Shown: positions 28,264 through 36,594 of the stretch, piece by piece
Layout: each line of letters begins with the position of its first letter
Numbering within the stretch: position 1 is the first letter of the stretch
NCBI GenBank assembly: GCA_017454945.1
Contig: JAFTCA010000084.1
Location: forward strand, 1 to 64,000
Origin: Bacteroidales bacterium
GTDB lineage: Bacteria; Bacteroidota; Bacteroidia; Bacteroidales; WCHB1-69
Direction: 5' to 3'
Length of the DNA stretch: 64,000 nt
Program-made: the position numbers and the translations under genes
Notes under the pieces: generated by a model
Seen by the model: the letters and a program-made list of their open reading frames with translations, nothing else
Databases searched by the model: none
What the model was told of the DNA's origin: nothing

Positions 28264-28279
28264 GACAAAAAAAAATTTT

Positions 28280-28287
28280 TACTTTTG
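28280..28287 (+). promoter_or_regulatory. -7 element for the comF-like gene
   Basis: TACTTTTG, 46 bp before the ATG at 28334. It interleaves with the oppositely oriented element at 28307-28314. Confidence 0.5.
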
Positions 28288-28306
28288 TGACTTAGATATT
28301 GAACTG

Positions 28307-28314
28307 CAAATTTA
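28307..28314 (-). promoter_or_regulatory. -7 element for the coiled-coil gene
   Basis: TAAATTTG on the minus strand, 43 bp before the start at 28263. A TTTG lies 23 bp further up (28338-28341). The two divergent promoters overlap, so their use may be mutually exclusive. Confidence 0.45.
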
Positions 28315-28333
28315 TAAAAATATTGCAATATTT

Positions 28334-29032
28334 ATGTCAAAATTCATTTCGTTGATAAACAACGTATTATCCGTATTTTATCCCGACTTATGCGTCAGTT
28401 GCCAACAAGTGTTGCAACAAAACGAAAAGCATTTGTGCCTCGATTGCATGCTGCATCTCCCCGAAACCAACTACCACCTCGACCACAGCAATCCGCTCAC
28501 ACTCCTATTTGCGGGCCGTGTGCCCGTCAAAGAGACGGCTTCGCTGTTATTTTTCCGCAAGGGCACCCACACCCAGCATATCTTGCACAGCCTGAAATAC
28601 CGTGGCAACAAAGAAATCGGCGCCTTCTTAGGCGAATACTACGGACGTAAATTAGCCGAATCGCCCTTATATCAAGACATTGACCTCATCATTCCCATTC
28701 CCCTGCATCCCAAAAAGCTAAAAAAACGCGGCTACAACCAAAGCGAATGGATTGCCAAAGGACTGAGTGCGGGCATGAATGTGCCTTACAACACTTCGCT
28801 GCTGGTGCGTACCGCTTTCACCGACACACAAACCAAGAAAGGGCGCTACAGCCGTTGGGAGAATGTCAAGTCGGTCTTTGCGGTCACCGACCACGACACA
28901 CTGCGAGGCAAACACATCCTTATCTGTGATGATGTGCTGACCACAGGGGCGACTATGGAGGCCGCCATCAGCAAACTGACTGAGAATGGAGATGTTACGG
29001 TAAGTGTCGTCACCTTGGCCTGCGCAGGCTAA
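28334..29032 (+). CDS. ComF-family phosphoribosyltransferase-like protein
   Basis: A 232-aa protein with an N-terminal zinc-ribbon-like Cys cluster (CVSC near residue 19 and CLDC near 36), then a type I phosphoribosyltransferase fold: IIPIPLHPKKLKKRGYNQSEWIAKG and the PRPP loop LICDDVLTTGATM. ComF relatives act in DNA uptake in competent bacteria; in Bacteroidetes the role is unproven. The ATG at 28334 gives the family N-terminus. The stop overlaps the convergent small lipoprotein gene by 4 bp. Confidence 0.88.
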   Translation: MSKFISLINNVLSVFYPDLCVSCQQVLQQNEKHLCLDCMLHLPETNYHLDHSNPLTLLFAGRVPVKETASLLFFRKGTHTQHILHSLKYRGNKEIGAFLGEYYGRKLAESPLYQDIDLIIPIPLHPKKLKKRGYNQSEWIAKGLSAGMNVPYNTSLLVRTAFTDTQTKKGRYSRWENVKSVFAVTDHDTLRGKHILICDDVLTTGATMEAAISKLTENGDVTVSVVTLACAG

Positions 29033-29211
29033 AGAGCGGCGACGGCGGTGGTAGATGAGCATGAGGTGGTATCGGCAGCCGGAGCAAGCCACTCGCATCC
29101 ACAGTTGCGGTCGCGACGGTGCGGTCGGGCACCCACAACCTTGCGGGAACACGAAGTGCCAATCAGCAGAACGATCAGCACAAGGGCGGCTACTGTGCGG
29201 TATCTTCTCAT
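29029..29211 (-). CDS. 60-aa small lipoprotein, Cys/Arg-rich
   Basis: A 60-aa protein: lipoprotein signal (MRRYRTVAALVLIVLLIGTSC, lipobox LIGTSC near 17-22), then a short mature peptide rich in Arg and Cys (RPHRRDRNCGCEW) and Ser/Thr. The start follows the purA stop by 1 bp, which supports translation from the purA mRNA. Tiny lipoproteins with a CxC motif are common in Bacteroidetes genomes and remain uncharacterised. It is easy to miss because of its size; the signal peptide is the main support. Confidence 0.6.
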   Translation of the reverse strand: MRRYRTVAALVLIVLLIGTSCSRKVVGARPHRRDRNCGCEWLAPAADTTSCSSTTAVAAL

Positions 29212-29212
29212 A

Positions 29213-30481
29213 CTATCTTACTATCGTTGCTTCGCGATCGGGACCCACTGAAACCACTGAGATGGGCACATTCAGTTCTTTCTCGATATACTGCACATAC
29301 TGCTTAAACTCCAGTGGCAGGTCGTCGTAGTTGCGGATATCGCTCACATCTTGCTGCCAACCGCGAAATTCGGTGTACACGGGCTTAATTTCCACTGTAT
29401 TGTCGAAAGGCACACGTTGGGTCTGTTCGCCATTAATCTCGTATGCAGTACATATCTTAATGGTCTCAAACTGAGACATCACATCGGCTTTCGTCAGCAC
29501 AATCTCGGTCACTCCATTGAGCATAACGGCATACTTGAGAGCAGGCAGGTCGAGCCAGCCGCAACGACGCGGACGGCCTGTGGTGGCGCCATACTCGCCG
29601 CCAATCTCACGTAACGACTCACCCGTTTTATCGAACAACTCGGTCGGGAAAGGACCACTACCCACGCGGGTACAATAGGCTTTCACCACGCCAATCACTT
29701 TACCAGCTTTGGCAGGAGCCACGCCAAGACCTGTGAAGGCGCCGGCAGCGATGGTGTTCGACGAGGTCACAAACGGATAGGCACCAAACTCCAAATCGAG
29801 CATTGTGCCTTGTGCACCTTCTGCCAAAACATGCTTGTCGGAATCGATATAGTTATTGATTTCGTATTCGCTGTCGATGAAGGTGAATTGTTTGAGGATA
29901 CGCAACGAATCGAGCCATTTTTCCTCCATGGAGGGAAGCAACTCTGTATAATCGAAACCATAGCGTTTCAATATATCTATATGGGCCGATTCCAGTGCAC
30001 GATAGCGTTCCCAGAACGAAGGGAGAAGCACATCACCCACACGCAAGCCTGAGCGGGCGGTTTTGTCGGTATAGGTAGGACCGATACCTTTCAGCGTGGA
30101 GCCGATTTTCTTATCACCTTTGCCCTTTTCCATAGCAGCATCCAACAGACGGTGCGTAGGAAGAATCAGGTGGGCTTTTTTCGAAATAAAGAGGTTTTTG
30201 GTCGGCGTCAAGCCCATCTTTTCCAAAGCCTCAATTTCCTCTTGGAAAATGGTCGGGTCGAGCACCACGCCATTACCAATAATATTGACCTTGTCCTCAT
30301 GGAAAATGCCAGACGGAATGATGTGAAGCACATGCTTCATACCGTTAAACTCCAAAGAGTGGCCAGCATTAGGACCGCCTTGGAATCTTGCCACAACATC
30401 GTAGCGGGGAGTCAGCACATCAACAGCTTTGCCTTTCCCCTCGTCTCCCCATTGTAAACCTAAAAGAATGTCTACCTTCAT
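29213..30481 (-). CDS. purA: Adenylosuccinate synthetase
   Basis: A 422-aa GTP-dependent enzyme joining IMP and aspartate, the first committed step to AMP. Motifs: QWGDEGKGK (P-loop-like, about 10-18), FQGGPNAGHS, STLKGIGPTYTDKTAR (IMP binding), EGAQGTMLDLEFG, and TTGRPRRCGWLDL. The length is normal. A candidate -7 element lies 140 bp upstream (30622-30629), implying a long leader. It is followed directly by the small lipoprotein gene. Confidence 0.96.
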   Translation of the reverse strand: MKVDILLGLQWGDEGKGKAVDVLTPRYDVVARFQGGPNAGHSLEFNGMKHVLHIIPSGIFHEDKVNIIGNGVVLDPTIFQEEIEALEKMGLTPTKNLFISKKAHLILPTHRLLDAAMEKGKGDKKIGSTLKGIGPTYTDKTARSGLRVGDVLLPSFWERYRALESAHIDILKRYGFDYTELLPSMEEKWLDSLRILKQFTFIDSEYEINNYIDSDKHVLAEGAQGTMLDLEFGAYPFVTSSNTIAAGAFTGLGVAPAKAGKVIGVVKAYCTRVGSGPFPTELFDKTGESLREIGGEYGATTGRPRRCGWLDLPALKYAVMLNGVTEIVLTKADVMSQFETIKICTAYEINGEQTQRVPFDNTVEIKPVYTEFRGWQQDVSDIRNYDDLPLEFKQYVQYIEKELNVPISVVSVGPDREATIVR

Positions 30482-30621
30482 ATTTTAAAATTTAAACGCG
30501 CAAAAAGTCACTTTCCCGTGACGGGTAAGGTTTTACCTTTGTAAGCGAAAATATTGAAATCTAAAATCATTGTTGAGGAAGCGCATTACCCAAACAAACT
30601 GCAACATCCTTCTAACGGAGG

Positions 30622-30629
30622 CAAAAATA
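30622..30629 (-). promoter_or_regulatory. Candidate -7 element for purA
   Basis: TATTTTTG on the minus strand, about 140 bp before the purA start. If used, the leader is about 130 nt and contains a short GTCAC/GTGAC stem followed by a T-run (about 30500-30518). No known riboswitch is recognised in it. Confidence 0.35.
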
Positions 30630-30695
30630 CAAGATTTTATCGAACTTTACACACTATCCGAAAAAAAAACTTTCATTCTGCCTTAGATGGTGCTT

Positions 30696-30986
30696 TTAAA
30701 GCTCCTCGGCTTGCAAAATAAAAGCTCTCAAACCTTGTTGCGGAGCCGTTTCGTCCAATTGGTGCACAGCCTCCATCAGAGGTTTCACCTTATCGTCGGC
30801 CACAAACGTCAGGATGGCGGCGTTCAACGTCGGCCAAGCGTGCGTGCCGTAGTGGGGTTCACCATCAACGGAGCCACGTCCTTGAACCTCAGGCCAATAG
30901 GTAAATCCACGGATTTCCAATTTGTCGAGAATATCCAACATGTCATTATAAAAGGCTTGGTAAAACGAAATAAAAACAGCTTTCAT
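30696..30986 (-). CDS. PG0541-family (P-II-like) protein
   Basis: A 96-aa protein matching the pattern of the PG0541 transporter-associated family: MKAVFISFYQAFYNDM, IRGFTYWPEVQGRGS, GEPHYGTHAWPTLNAAI and a GLRAFI end. The fold is expected to resemble P-II nitrogen regulators or CutA. Family members usually lie beside RND efflux genes; here none is near, so it is an orphan. It probably responds to a small ligand in the cytoplasm (inference). A -7 element lies 67 bp upstream. Divergent from recQ. Confidence 0.8.
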   Translation of the reverse strand: MKAVFISFYQAFYNDMLDILDKLEIRGFTYWPEVQGRGSVDGEPHYGTHAWPTLNAAILTFVADDKVKPLMEAVHQLDETAPQQGLRAFILQAEEL

Positions 30987-31053
30987 GCAGATTAGAATTT
31001 ATAATGAATAGAAGCGATTTTCGTAAATGAAATAATGCCGATTTTTTATGACG

Positions 31054-31061
31054 CAAAAATA
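31054..31061 (-). promoter_or_regulatory. -7 element for the PG0541-family gene
   Basis: TATTTTTG on the minus strand, 67 bp before the start at 30986. Divergent from the recQ promoter. Confidence 0.45.
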
Positions 31062-31084
31062 AAATAAAAAATATTGCGAAAGAG

Positions 31085-31112
31085 TTTGCTATCGAAAAGT
31101 TTTTTAATTTTG
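31085..31112 (+). promoter_or_regulatory. Promoter of recQ
   Basis: TTTG (31085-31088), a 16-bp spacer and TAATTTTG (31105-31112). The leader is about 50 nt. Confidence 0.5.
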
Positions 31113-31154
31113 TAAATCAAAACTCATACCAAAAGGTATTATAAAACCAAATTC

Positions 31155-31160
31155 AGGAGG
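31155..31160 (+). promoter_or_regulatory. Strong Shine-Dalgarno site of recQ
   Basis: AGGAGG, 9 bp before the recQ ATG at 31170. Such a full match is unusual here; most genes in this window have no recognisable site, as expected for Bacteroidetes. Confidence 0.6.
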
Positions 31161-31169
31161 CAAAAGACT

Positions 31170-33377
31170 ATGCATGTACAATCAGACAAAGAGATCCAAA
31201 TGATGCTCCAAAAGTTCTTTGGATTCAGTACATTCAAAGGCAACCAGTTGGCAATCATCAAAGCCTTGCTCAGCGGTAAAGATTGTTTTGTCATCATGCC
31301 TACTGGCGGCGGAAAATCCCTCTGCTACCAGTTGCCCGCGCTTTTGAGCGAAGGCACCGCCATTGTCATCTCGCCGCTTATCGCGCTGATGAAAAACCAG
31401 GTGGACGCCATCCGCAATTTCGGTACTGAAGAAGGCATCGCACATTTTCTCAACTCCTCGCTCACTAAAACCGAAATCAAGACCGTCAAGGACGACCTGA
31501 TGTCAGGCAAGACAAAACTCCTCTACGTAGCGCCTGAGTCGCTGACCAAAGACGAGAATGTGGAATTCTTCAGAGACATCAACATCTCGTTCTACGCCAT
31601 CGACGAAGCCCACTGTATCTCGGAATGGGGTCACGACTTCCGGCCTGAATACCGCCGCATACGTACCATTATCGACACTATCGGCAAGAAAGTGCCCGTC
31701 ATTGCGCTGACCGCCACCGCCACCCCGAAAGTGCAGAACGACATCCAGAAAAACCTGAATATGGAGAAGGCCAAGGTGTTCATCTCATCCTTCAACCGGC
31801 CTAACCTCTATTATGAAATACGCGAAAAGACCGACCATATAGACAAAGACATTGTCAAGTTCATCAAGAACCACCCGGGCAAATCGGGCATCATCTACTG
31901 CCTGAGCCGCAAAAAAGTGGAAGAACTGGCCGAATTCTTGCAAGTCAACAAAATCAGAGCACTACCCTATCATGCTGGCTTAGACTCACATACACGTGTC
32001 GAAAATCAGGACGCCTTCCTGATGGAAAAAGCCGATGTCATCGTTGCCACCATCGCCTTCGGCATGGGTATCGACAAGTCGGACGTGCGCTTTGTCATCC
32101 ATTACGACATGCCCAAGAGTCTGGAAGGCTACTACCAAGAGACGGGACGTGCCGGCCGCGATGATGGCGAAGGTATCTGTATCGCCTTCTACGACTACAA
32201 AGACTTGTACAAATTGGAGAAGTTCTCCACCAAAAAGTCGGTTGCCGAACAGGAGATTGTCAAACAGTTGCTCGCCGAGACCGCTGCCTACGCTGAGTCG
32301 TCGAGTTGCCGCAGAAAGCACCTATTGCACTATTTTGGCGAGTCATTCGACGAAGCCAACTGCAACAACTGCGACAACTGCCGTCATCCGAAGCCCAAGA
32401 TGAACGCCTCAGAGCAGATTCAGCTGGTGCTGGAAGTTATCCAAACCGTAAAGCAGCAATTCAAAGACAACCATATCATTGACATCATCACTGGCGAGAA
32501 GACCACCTCTATCACCAAGTTCAAACACAACACGCTGAAACAATTTGGCGAAGGACAGGAGTACGACGCCAAGTTCTGGTCCAATGTCATCCGCGTGGCC
32601 ATATTTGAGGAGCTCATCTATAAAGATATTGAAAACTACGGTCTGCTGAAAATCACCCCAAAAGGCGAACGCTACCTGAAAAATCCCTATTCGGTCATGA
32701 TTACCAAGCCGCAAAGCAGCGAGGAATCCATAGACGAAGAGATGGACATTCTGGAAGATGCCATGCCCGGCAAAGGCGACGCCATCGACAAGACCCTGTT
32801 CTCACTCCTGAAGGATTTGCGCAAGACCATCTCTGTCAAGGAGAACCTGCCGCCGTTCATCATTTTCCAAGATCCATCGCTCGAAGACATGTGCATCCAG
32901 TATCCCACCAATATGGAGGAGATGACGCATATCAGCGGCGTCGGTGCCGGCAAAGCCCAAAAGTACGGCCAGCCTTTCATCGACCTGATCAAGAAATATG
33001 TCATTGACAATGAAATAGAAAGGCCTCAGGATTTTGTGGTCAAGTCGGTTGTGAACAAATCGGCCATCAAAGTGTTCATCATTCAAAGTATCGACCGCAA
33101 GCTCAGCTTTGAAGACATTGCCATTGCCAAAGGCTTGGAGATGGACGAGCTCATCACAGAAATTGAAAATATTGTCGCCTCTGGCACCAAACTCGACATC
33201 AACTACCATATAGAAGAGAATATCGAGCCGTACCACCAGGCCGAAATAATGGATTATTTCGCCGAGGCCGAGTCCGATTCCATTGAAGACGCCCTCAAGG
33301 AGCTGGGCGAGGACGAATATACGGAAGAAGAAATCAGAATCATGAGAATCAAATACATGTCTGACGTAGGTAATTAA
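31170..33377 (+). CDS. recQ: ATP-dependent DNA helicase RecQ
   Basis: A 735-aa superfamily 2 helicase with 3'-5' polarity, acting in recombination and fork repair. Walker A is PTGGGKS (44-50), motif II is DEAH (145-148) followed by CISEWGHDFRPEY, and motif VI is QETGRAGRDD. The zinc-binding Cys set (SSCRRKHLLHYFGE...CNNCDNC) and the RQC winged helix follow, then an HRDC domain (about 540-625). The acidic C-terminal tail beyond HRDC (about 640-735) is longer than in E. coli RecQ. The start is fixed by the AGGAGG site. It is 17 bp ahead of the OmpH-like gene. Confidence 0.96.
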   Translation: MHVQSDKEIQMMLQKFFGFSTFKGNQLAIIKALLSGKDCFVIMPTGGGKSLCYQLPALLSEGTAIVISPLIALMKNQVDAIRNFGTEEGIAHFLNSSLTKTEIKTVKDDLMSGKTKLLYVAPESLTKDENVEFFRDINISFYAIDEAHCISEWGHDFRPEYRRIRTIIDTIGKKVPVIALTATATPKVQNDIQKNLNMEKAKVFISSFNRPNLYYEIREKTDHIDKDIVKFIKNHPGKSGIIYCLSRKKVEELAEFLQVNKIRALPYHAGLDSHTRVENQDAFLMEKADVIVATIAFGMGIDKSDVRFVIHYDMPKSLEGYYQETGRAGRDDGEGICIAFYDYKDLYKLEKFSTKKSVAEQEIVKQLLAETAAYAESSSCRRKHLLHYFGESFDEANCNNCDNCRHPKPKMNASEQIQLVLEVIQTVKQQFKDNHIIDIITGEKTTSITKFKHNTLKQFGEGQEYDAKFWSNVIRVAIFEELIYKDIENYGLLKITPKGERYLKNPYSVMITKPQSSEESIDEEMDILEDAMPGKGDAIDKTLFSLLKDLRKTISVKENLPPFIIFQDPSLEDMCIQYPTNMEEMTHISGVGAGKAQKYGQPFIDLIKKYVIDNEIERPQDFVVKSVVNKSAIKVFIIQSIDRKLSFEDIAIAKGLEMDELITEIENIVASGTKLDINYHIEENIEPYHQAEIMDYFAEAESDSIEDALKELGEDEYTEEEIRIMRIKYMSDVGN

Positions 33378-33394
33378 TAAAAACAAATAATTTT

Positions 33395-34057
33395 ATGGAA
33401 GAAAACAACATTCAACAACCTGTAACTGAAAACGTTCAACCCGAAAAGAAATGCCAGCATAAGAAATGCTTCATTGCACGCATTATCCTGGACGCCGTGA
33501 TGGTTATAGCCATTGTCGTTCTTTTCATTCTTCACTTCTGCCAGCCTAAAACCGAAGCTTACATCCCTTCGGTTCCTGAAGGCAAGGCCGGCACCGGTGA
33601 GATTTTGTATGTCAACATCGACTCTATTAACGAACATTACGAACTCATCAAGATTTTGAAAGATGAACTGGAGGCCGAGCAGGTTAAGCAGAACACCATC
33701 TTCACCAACAGGGAGAAGGCCTTCCAGACCAAGTTGAACAATTTCCAACAGAACCAACAGTCGGGCGTGCTGACCCCCTTGCAGATTCAGAACTCTCAAG
33801 CCCAACTGGAAAACGAATACCAGCAAATCATGGCCGACAAGGAACGCGTTATGAACGACCTGATGACCAAGCAAAGCGCCGCCAACGACCAGATGCTTGA
33901 CTCGATGCTCACCGTCATCCGCCGCATCAACAGCGTGCGCAACGCCTCCTTTGTATTCACCTACGGCTATGGCTCTCAAATGGTTCTGGGCGATCCCACC
34001 AAAGACATCACCAACGATGTGCTGAAAGAACTCAACAAATCTTTCTCCAAAAAATAA
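33395..34057 (+). CDS. OmpH/Skp-like coiled-coil protein with N-terminal membrane anchor
   Basis: A 220-aa protein: charged N-terminus with CQHKKC, one membrane helix (about 28-47), then a Skp-like segment (EILYVNIDSINEHYELIKILKDELEAEQ...), a long helical hairpin, and a C-terminal return strand (FVFTYGYGSQMVLGDPTKDITNDVLKELN is the region near 190-215). Skp/OmpH proteins hold unfolded outer-membrane proteins in the periplasm. This one is membrane-tethered rather than soluble. It lies 17 bp after recQ and 3 bp before the next gene, so it is likely co-transcribed. Confidence 0.82.
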   Translation: MEENNIQQPVTENVQPEKKCQHKKCFIARIILDAVMVIAIVVLFILHFCQPKTEAYIPSVPEGKAGTGEILYVNIDSINEHYELIKILKDELEAEQVKQNTIFTNREKAFQTKLNNFQQNQQSGVLTPLQIQNSQAQLENEYQQIMADKERVMNDLMTKQSAANDQMLDSMLTVIRRINSVRNASFVFTYGYGSQMVLGDPTKDITNDVLKELNKSFSKK

Positions 34058-34060
34058 CCC

Positions 34061-35902
34061 ATGACGAAACAAGACAAGGGGCGATTATCCAGTATCGTTC
34101 TTGCACTGTCTTTTATCGCCATCCTTGCAGGAACCCTCTCCTTCTCTCCCGCGAATATTCTTTCGTGGGACACCATGGGGTATTATCTTTACCTGCCGCT
34201 GACTTTCATTTACAACGATCTGGGAATGAAAGACGTACAGGTAGTGCAAGACCTCATCAGCCAATACGAACTGTCGGGCAGCTTTTATCAGGCGTGGCTG
34301 GCCGACACCGGCTACTGGGTTATCAAATACACCTCGGGGGAAGCCATTCTGCTCCTGCCCTTCTTCCTCATCGGCCACCTGCTAACACTCGTCACGGGCG
34401 GCACTCCCGATGGCTTTTCCATTTGCTACCAATATAGCATCTGGGCGGGCTGCCTCTGCTATCTGCTCTTCTCACTCATCCTCCTGCGCAGGATATTGCT
34501 CCGTTTCTTCAACGACCGCATTACCGCCTTCACGCTCTGTTGCGTACTGCTGGGCACAAACTACTACATACAAGCGGCCGCCAATCCTGCCGTCATCCAC
34601 CTGATTCTGTTCTTCCTCTACACGCTGCTCATTTACGCCACACTCAAATGGCACGAACACCCTTCGTCAGGCTGGATGGCGACCATTGCCGTAGCTGCAG
34701 GGCTGATTATCATCACGCGCCCTACCGACGTGATTTGCCTTATCATTCCCTTCTTTTATAACATCTATTCAAAAGACTCATTTAAACAGAAAGTCACATT
34801 CCTCAATACCCACAAATGGCAACTGCTGATGGCGGCCGTTATTGTTGTCGGCATCGGCTGTATCCAACTGCGCTACTGGAAGTTCGCCACAGGACACTGG
34901 CTCATAAACAGTTACAACAACCCAGGCGAAGGCATGGACTTTCTAACGCCACACCTGTGGCAAGTACTGTTCAGTTTCAGGAAAGGCTGGTACCTTTACA
35001 CACCGATCATGCTGCTGGCCACCATCGGCATCTACTTCACACACAAGCGGCACCGCGAGATGGCCTGGCCCATCACCCTGTTCTTCCTCTGCAATCTCTA
35101 TCTGGTCGCCTGCTGGTCGTGCTGGTGGTATGCCGGTTCATTCAGCCAACGCGCTTTCATCCAGTCATATCCTTTGATGGCCATCGCCCTCGGCAGCCTG
35201 ATACAAACATCAGCCGAAGCCAAGTGGAAACTCTTCCGTTACGGCACGCCAATCCTGCTGGGAGTGCTGATTCTGTTCAACCTGTTCCAGTCGTGGCAAT
35301 ACAGCCAGCGCATCATCGACCCCGAACGCATGACACGGCAAGCCTACTTTGCCAACTTCTTTTCCACCAAGCACAATCCACAGAACGACAAGCTGTTGCT
35401 GGTTCACAGGTCGGCCGATGCCTACGATGTGCCCGACTCGTCCATCACCTATCGACAACTGCCCCCCATCGTGTGCGATTTTGAAGACACCACCCTCTAC
35501 AAACATCTCAGCGATACCGCCCACAGCGGACTGCACTCGTGCCAAGCCGACAACGTTGAAATTTTCGTTCCTGCGTGCAAGATTCCCTATCACGACATCA
35601 CCTCAGGAGAATATGCATGGATACATGTAACCGCCTGGGTATATCCTACTTGCGAAATGAATGAGAATCCCGGCTCGATGGTCATCACCTTCAACCACAA
35701 GGGTGGCAACTACAAATACAGGGCTCTTGACTTGGAGAAATTGTCGCTGACACCGCACCAATGGAACCAGATTGAGATGCTCTACCTCACGCCCGAGCCG
35801 CGGCAAAAGAGCGACCAACTACAAGTTTATTACTGGCACCGAGGCCAACAGCCCGTCTATGTTGACGACATCCGCATCGACATACAAGTCCCTGCAAAAT
35901 AA
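34061..35902 (+). CDS. Large polytopic membrane protein, GT-C-like (putative)
   Basis: A 613-aa protein with about 10-11 membrane helices in the first 420 residues and a soluble C-terminal beta-rich domain (about 450-613, jelly-roll-like, ending YVDDIRIDIQV). The N-terminal loop contains SWDTMGYYLYLPL, and later RPTDVI and CWWYAGSFSQRAFIQSYPL. The overall layout resembles GT-C glycosyltransferases that use polyprenyl-phosphate sugars, with a carbohydrate-binding-like tail. No specific family is recognised. It starts 3 bp after the OmpH-like gene. Confidence 0.75.
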   Translation: MTKQDKGRLSSIVLALSFIAILAGTLSFSPANILSWDTMGYYLYLPLTFIYNDLGMKDVQVVQDLISQYELSGSFYQAWLADTGYWVIKYTSGEAILLLPFFLIGHLLTLVTGGTPDGFSICYQYSIWAGCLCYLLFSLILLRRILLRFFNDRITAFTLCCVLLGTNYYIQAAANPAVIHLILFFLYTLLIYATLKWHEHPSSGWMATIAVAAGLIIITRPTDVICLIIPFFYNIYSKDSFKQKVTFLNTHKWQLLMAAVIVVGIGCIQLRYWKFATGHWLINSYNNPGEGMDFLTPHLWQVLFSFRKGWYLYTPIMLLATIGIYFTHKRHREMAWPITLFFLCNLYLVACWSCWWYAGSFSQRAFIQSYPLMAIALGSLIQTSAEAKWKLFRYGTPILLGVLILFNLFQSWQYSQRIIDPERMTRQAYFANFFSTKHNPQNDKLLLVHRSADAYDVPDSSITYRQLPPIVCDFEDTTLYKHLSDTAHSGLHSCQADNVEIFVPACKIPYHDITSGEYAWIHVTAWVYPTCEMNENPGSMVITFNHKGGNYKYRALDLEKLSLTPHQWNQIEMLYLTPEPRQKSDQLQVYYWHRGQQPVYVDDIRIDIQVPAK

Positions 35903-35937
35903 TATTGGCCATACTGCGCCCATGTCATTTTTGTTTG

Positions 35938-35945
35938 TAAATTTG
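35938..35945 (+). promoter_or_regulatory. -7 element for the MORN-repeat lipoprotein
   Basis: TAAATTTG, 26 bp before the ATG at 35972. The -33 box is unclear. Confidence 0.45.
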
Positions 35946-35971
35946 CACAAAACATACAATATTTATATAGA

Positions 35972-36526
35972 ATGAGCAACTTACTGAAAAACATAGGACT
36001 TGTCCTACTCGTCATTTTGGCTGTTTCGTGCACCCGCAAAGGCAAGCAGTCCGAAATTGACCCTGACGACACGCTGCCAGGCCGCACTGTGGTTGAGCTG
36101 AACCCCGATAGCACGCCCAAAATCGTATATTATTACAAAGTTGACGCTAACGGAAACCTCACCAGCGAAAAGATTCGTGAAGTGCACTACCGGCCGGGCA
36201 AGAAAAAATACGTAGCCGGCGACATCAAGAATGATGAGCGCCATGGCGAGTGGAAAGCCTACCATGAGAACGGCCGCGTCCAAACCGAAGCCACCTATGT
36301 CAACGGCAAGGAAGACGGTGAATACAAAGTGTATCGTGACAATGGTGCCTACTTGTATATCGGCCATTACGACCATGGCATCTGCGTGGGCGAATGGAAA
36401 AAATTCGACAACGAAGGCAAAGTTATCAAAACCGTCATAGCCGACTCGAATACGGTGGTGTGTGGAAGCTGCGATAAATGCAAGACTCTCAGGGAGAAAC
36501 ATCACCTGAAACATGTAACTTTTTAA
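35972..36526 (+). CDS. MORN/YwqK-type repeat lipoprotein
   Basis: A 184-aa lipoprotein (signal MSNLLKNIGLVLLVILAVSC, Cys20). The mature part contains about three MORN-variant repeats of the type HGEWKAYHENGRVQTEATY, EDGEYKVYRDNGAYLYIGHY and VGEWKKFDNEGKVIKT, about 23 residues apart. It ends in a Cys-containing tail (VVCGSCDKCKTLREKHH). YwqK-type proteins are often labelled antitoxins, but no toxin is adjacent and the lipobox argues for an envelope protein. The CxxC tail could bind metal (inference). It lies 68 bp before tnaA. Confidence 0.82.
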   Translation: MSNLLKNIGLVLLVILAVSCTRKGKQSEIDPDDTLPGRTVVELNPDSTPKIVYYYKVDANGNLTSEKIREVHYRPGKKKYVAGDIKNDERHGEWKAYHENGRVQTEATYVNGKEDGEYKVYRDNGAYLYIGHYDHGICVGEWKKFDNEGKVIKTVIADSNTVVCGSCDKCKTLREKHHLKHVTF

Positions 36527-36594
36527 ACCGAAATCCGTATGGATTAGAACTTGTTCTTGGACAAAACAATTAATAATCATAAAATTATAATACT

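Noticed and set aside
35972-36526. Toxin-antitoxin system at the YwqK-like gene
   Set aside because: The protein has a lipoprotein signal and no toxin gene is adjacent. The antitoxin label of the family is not evidence by itself.
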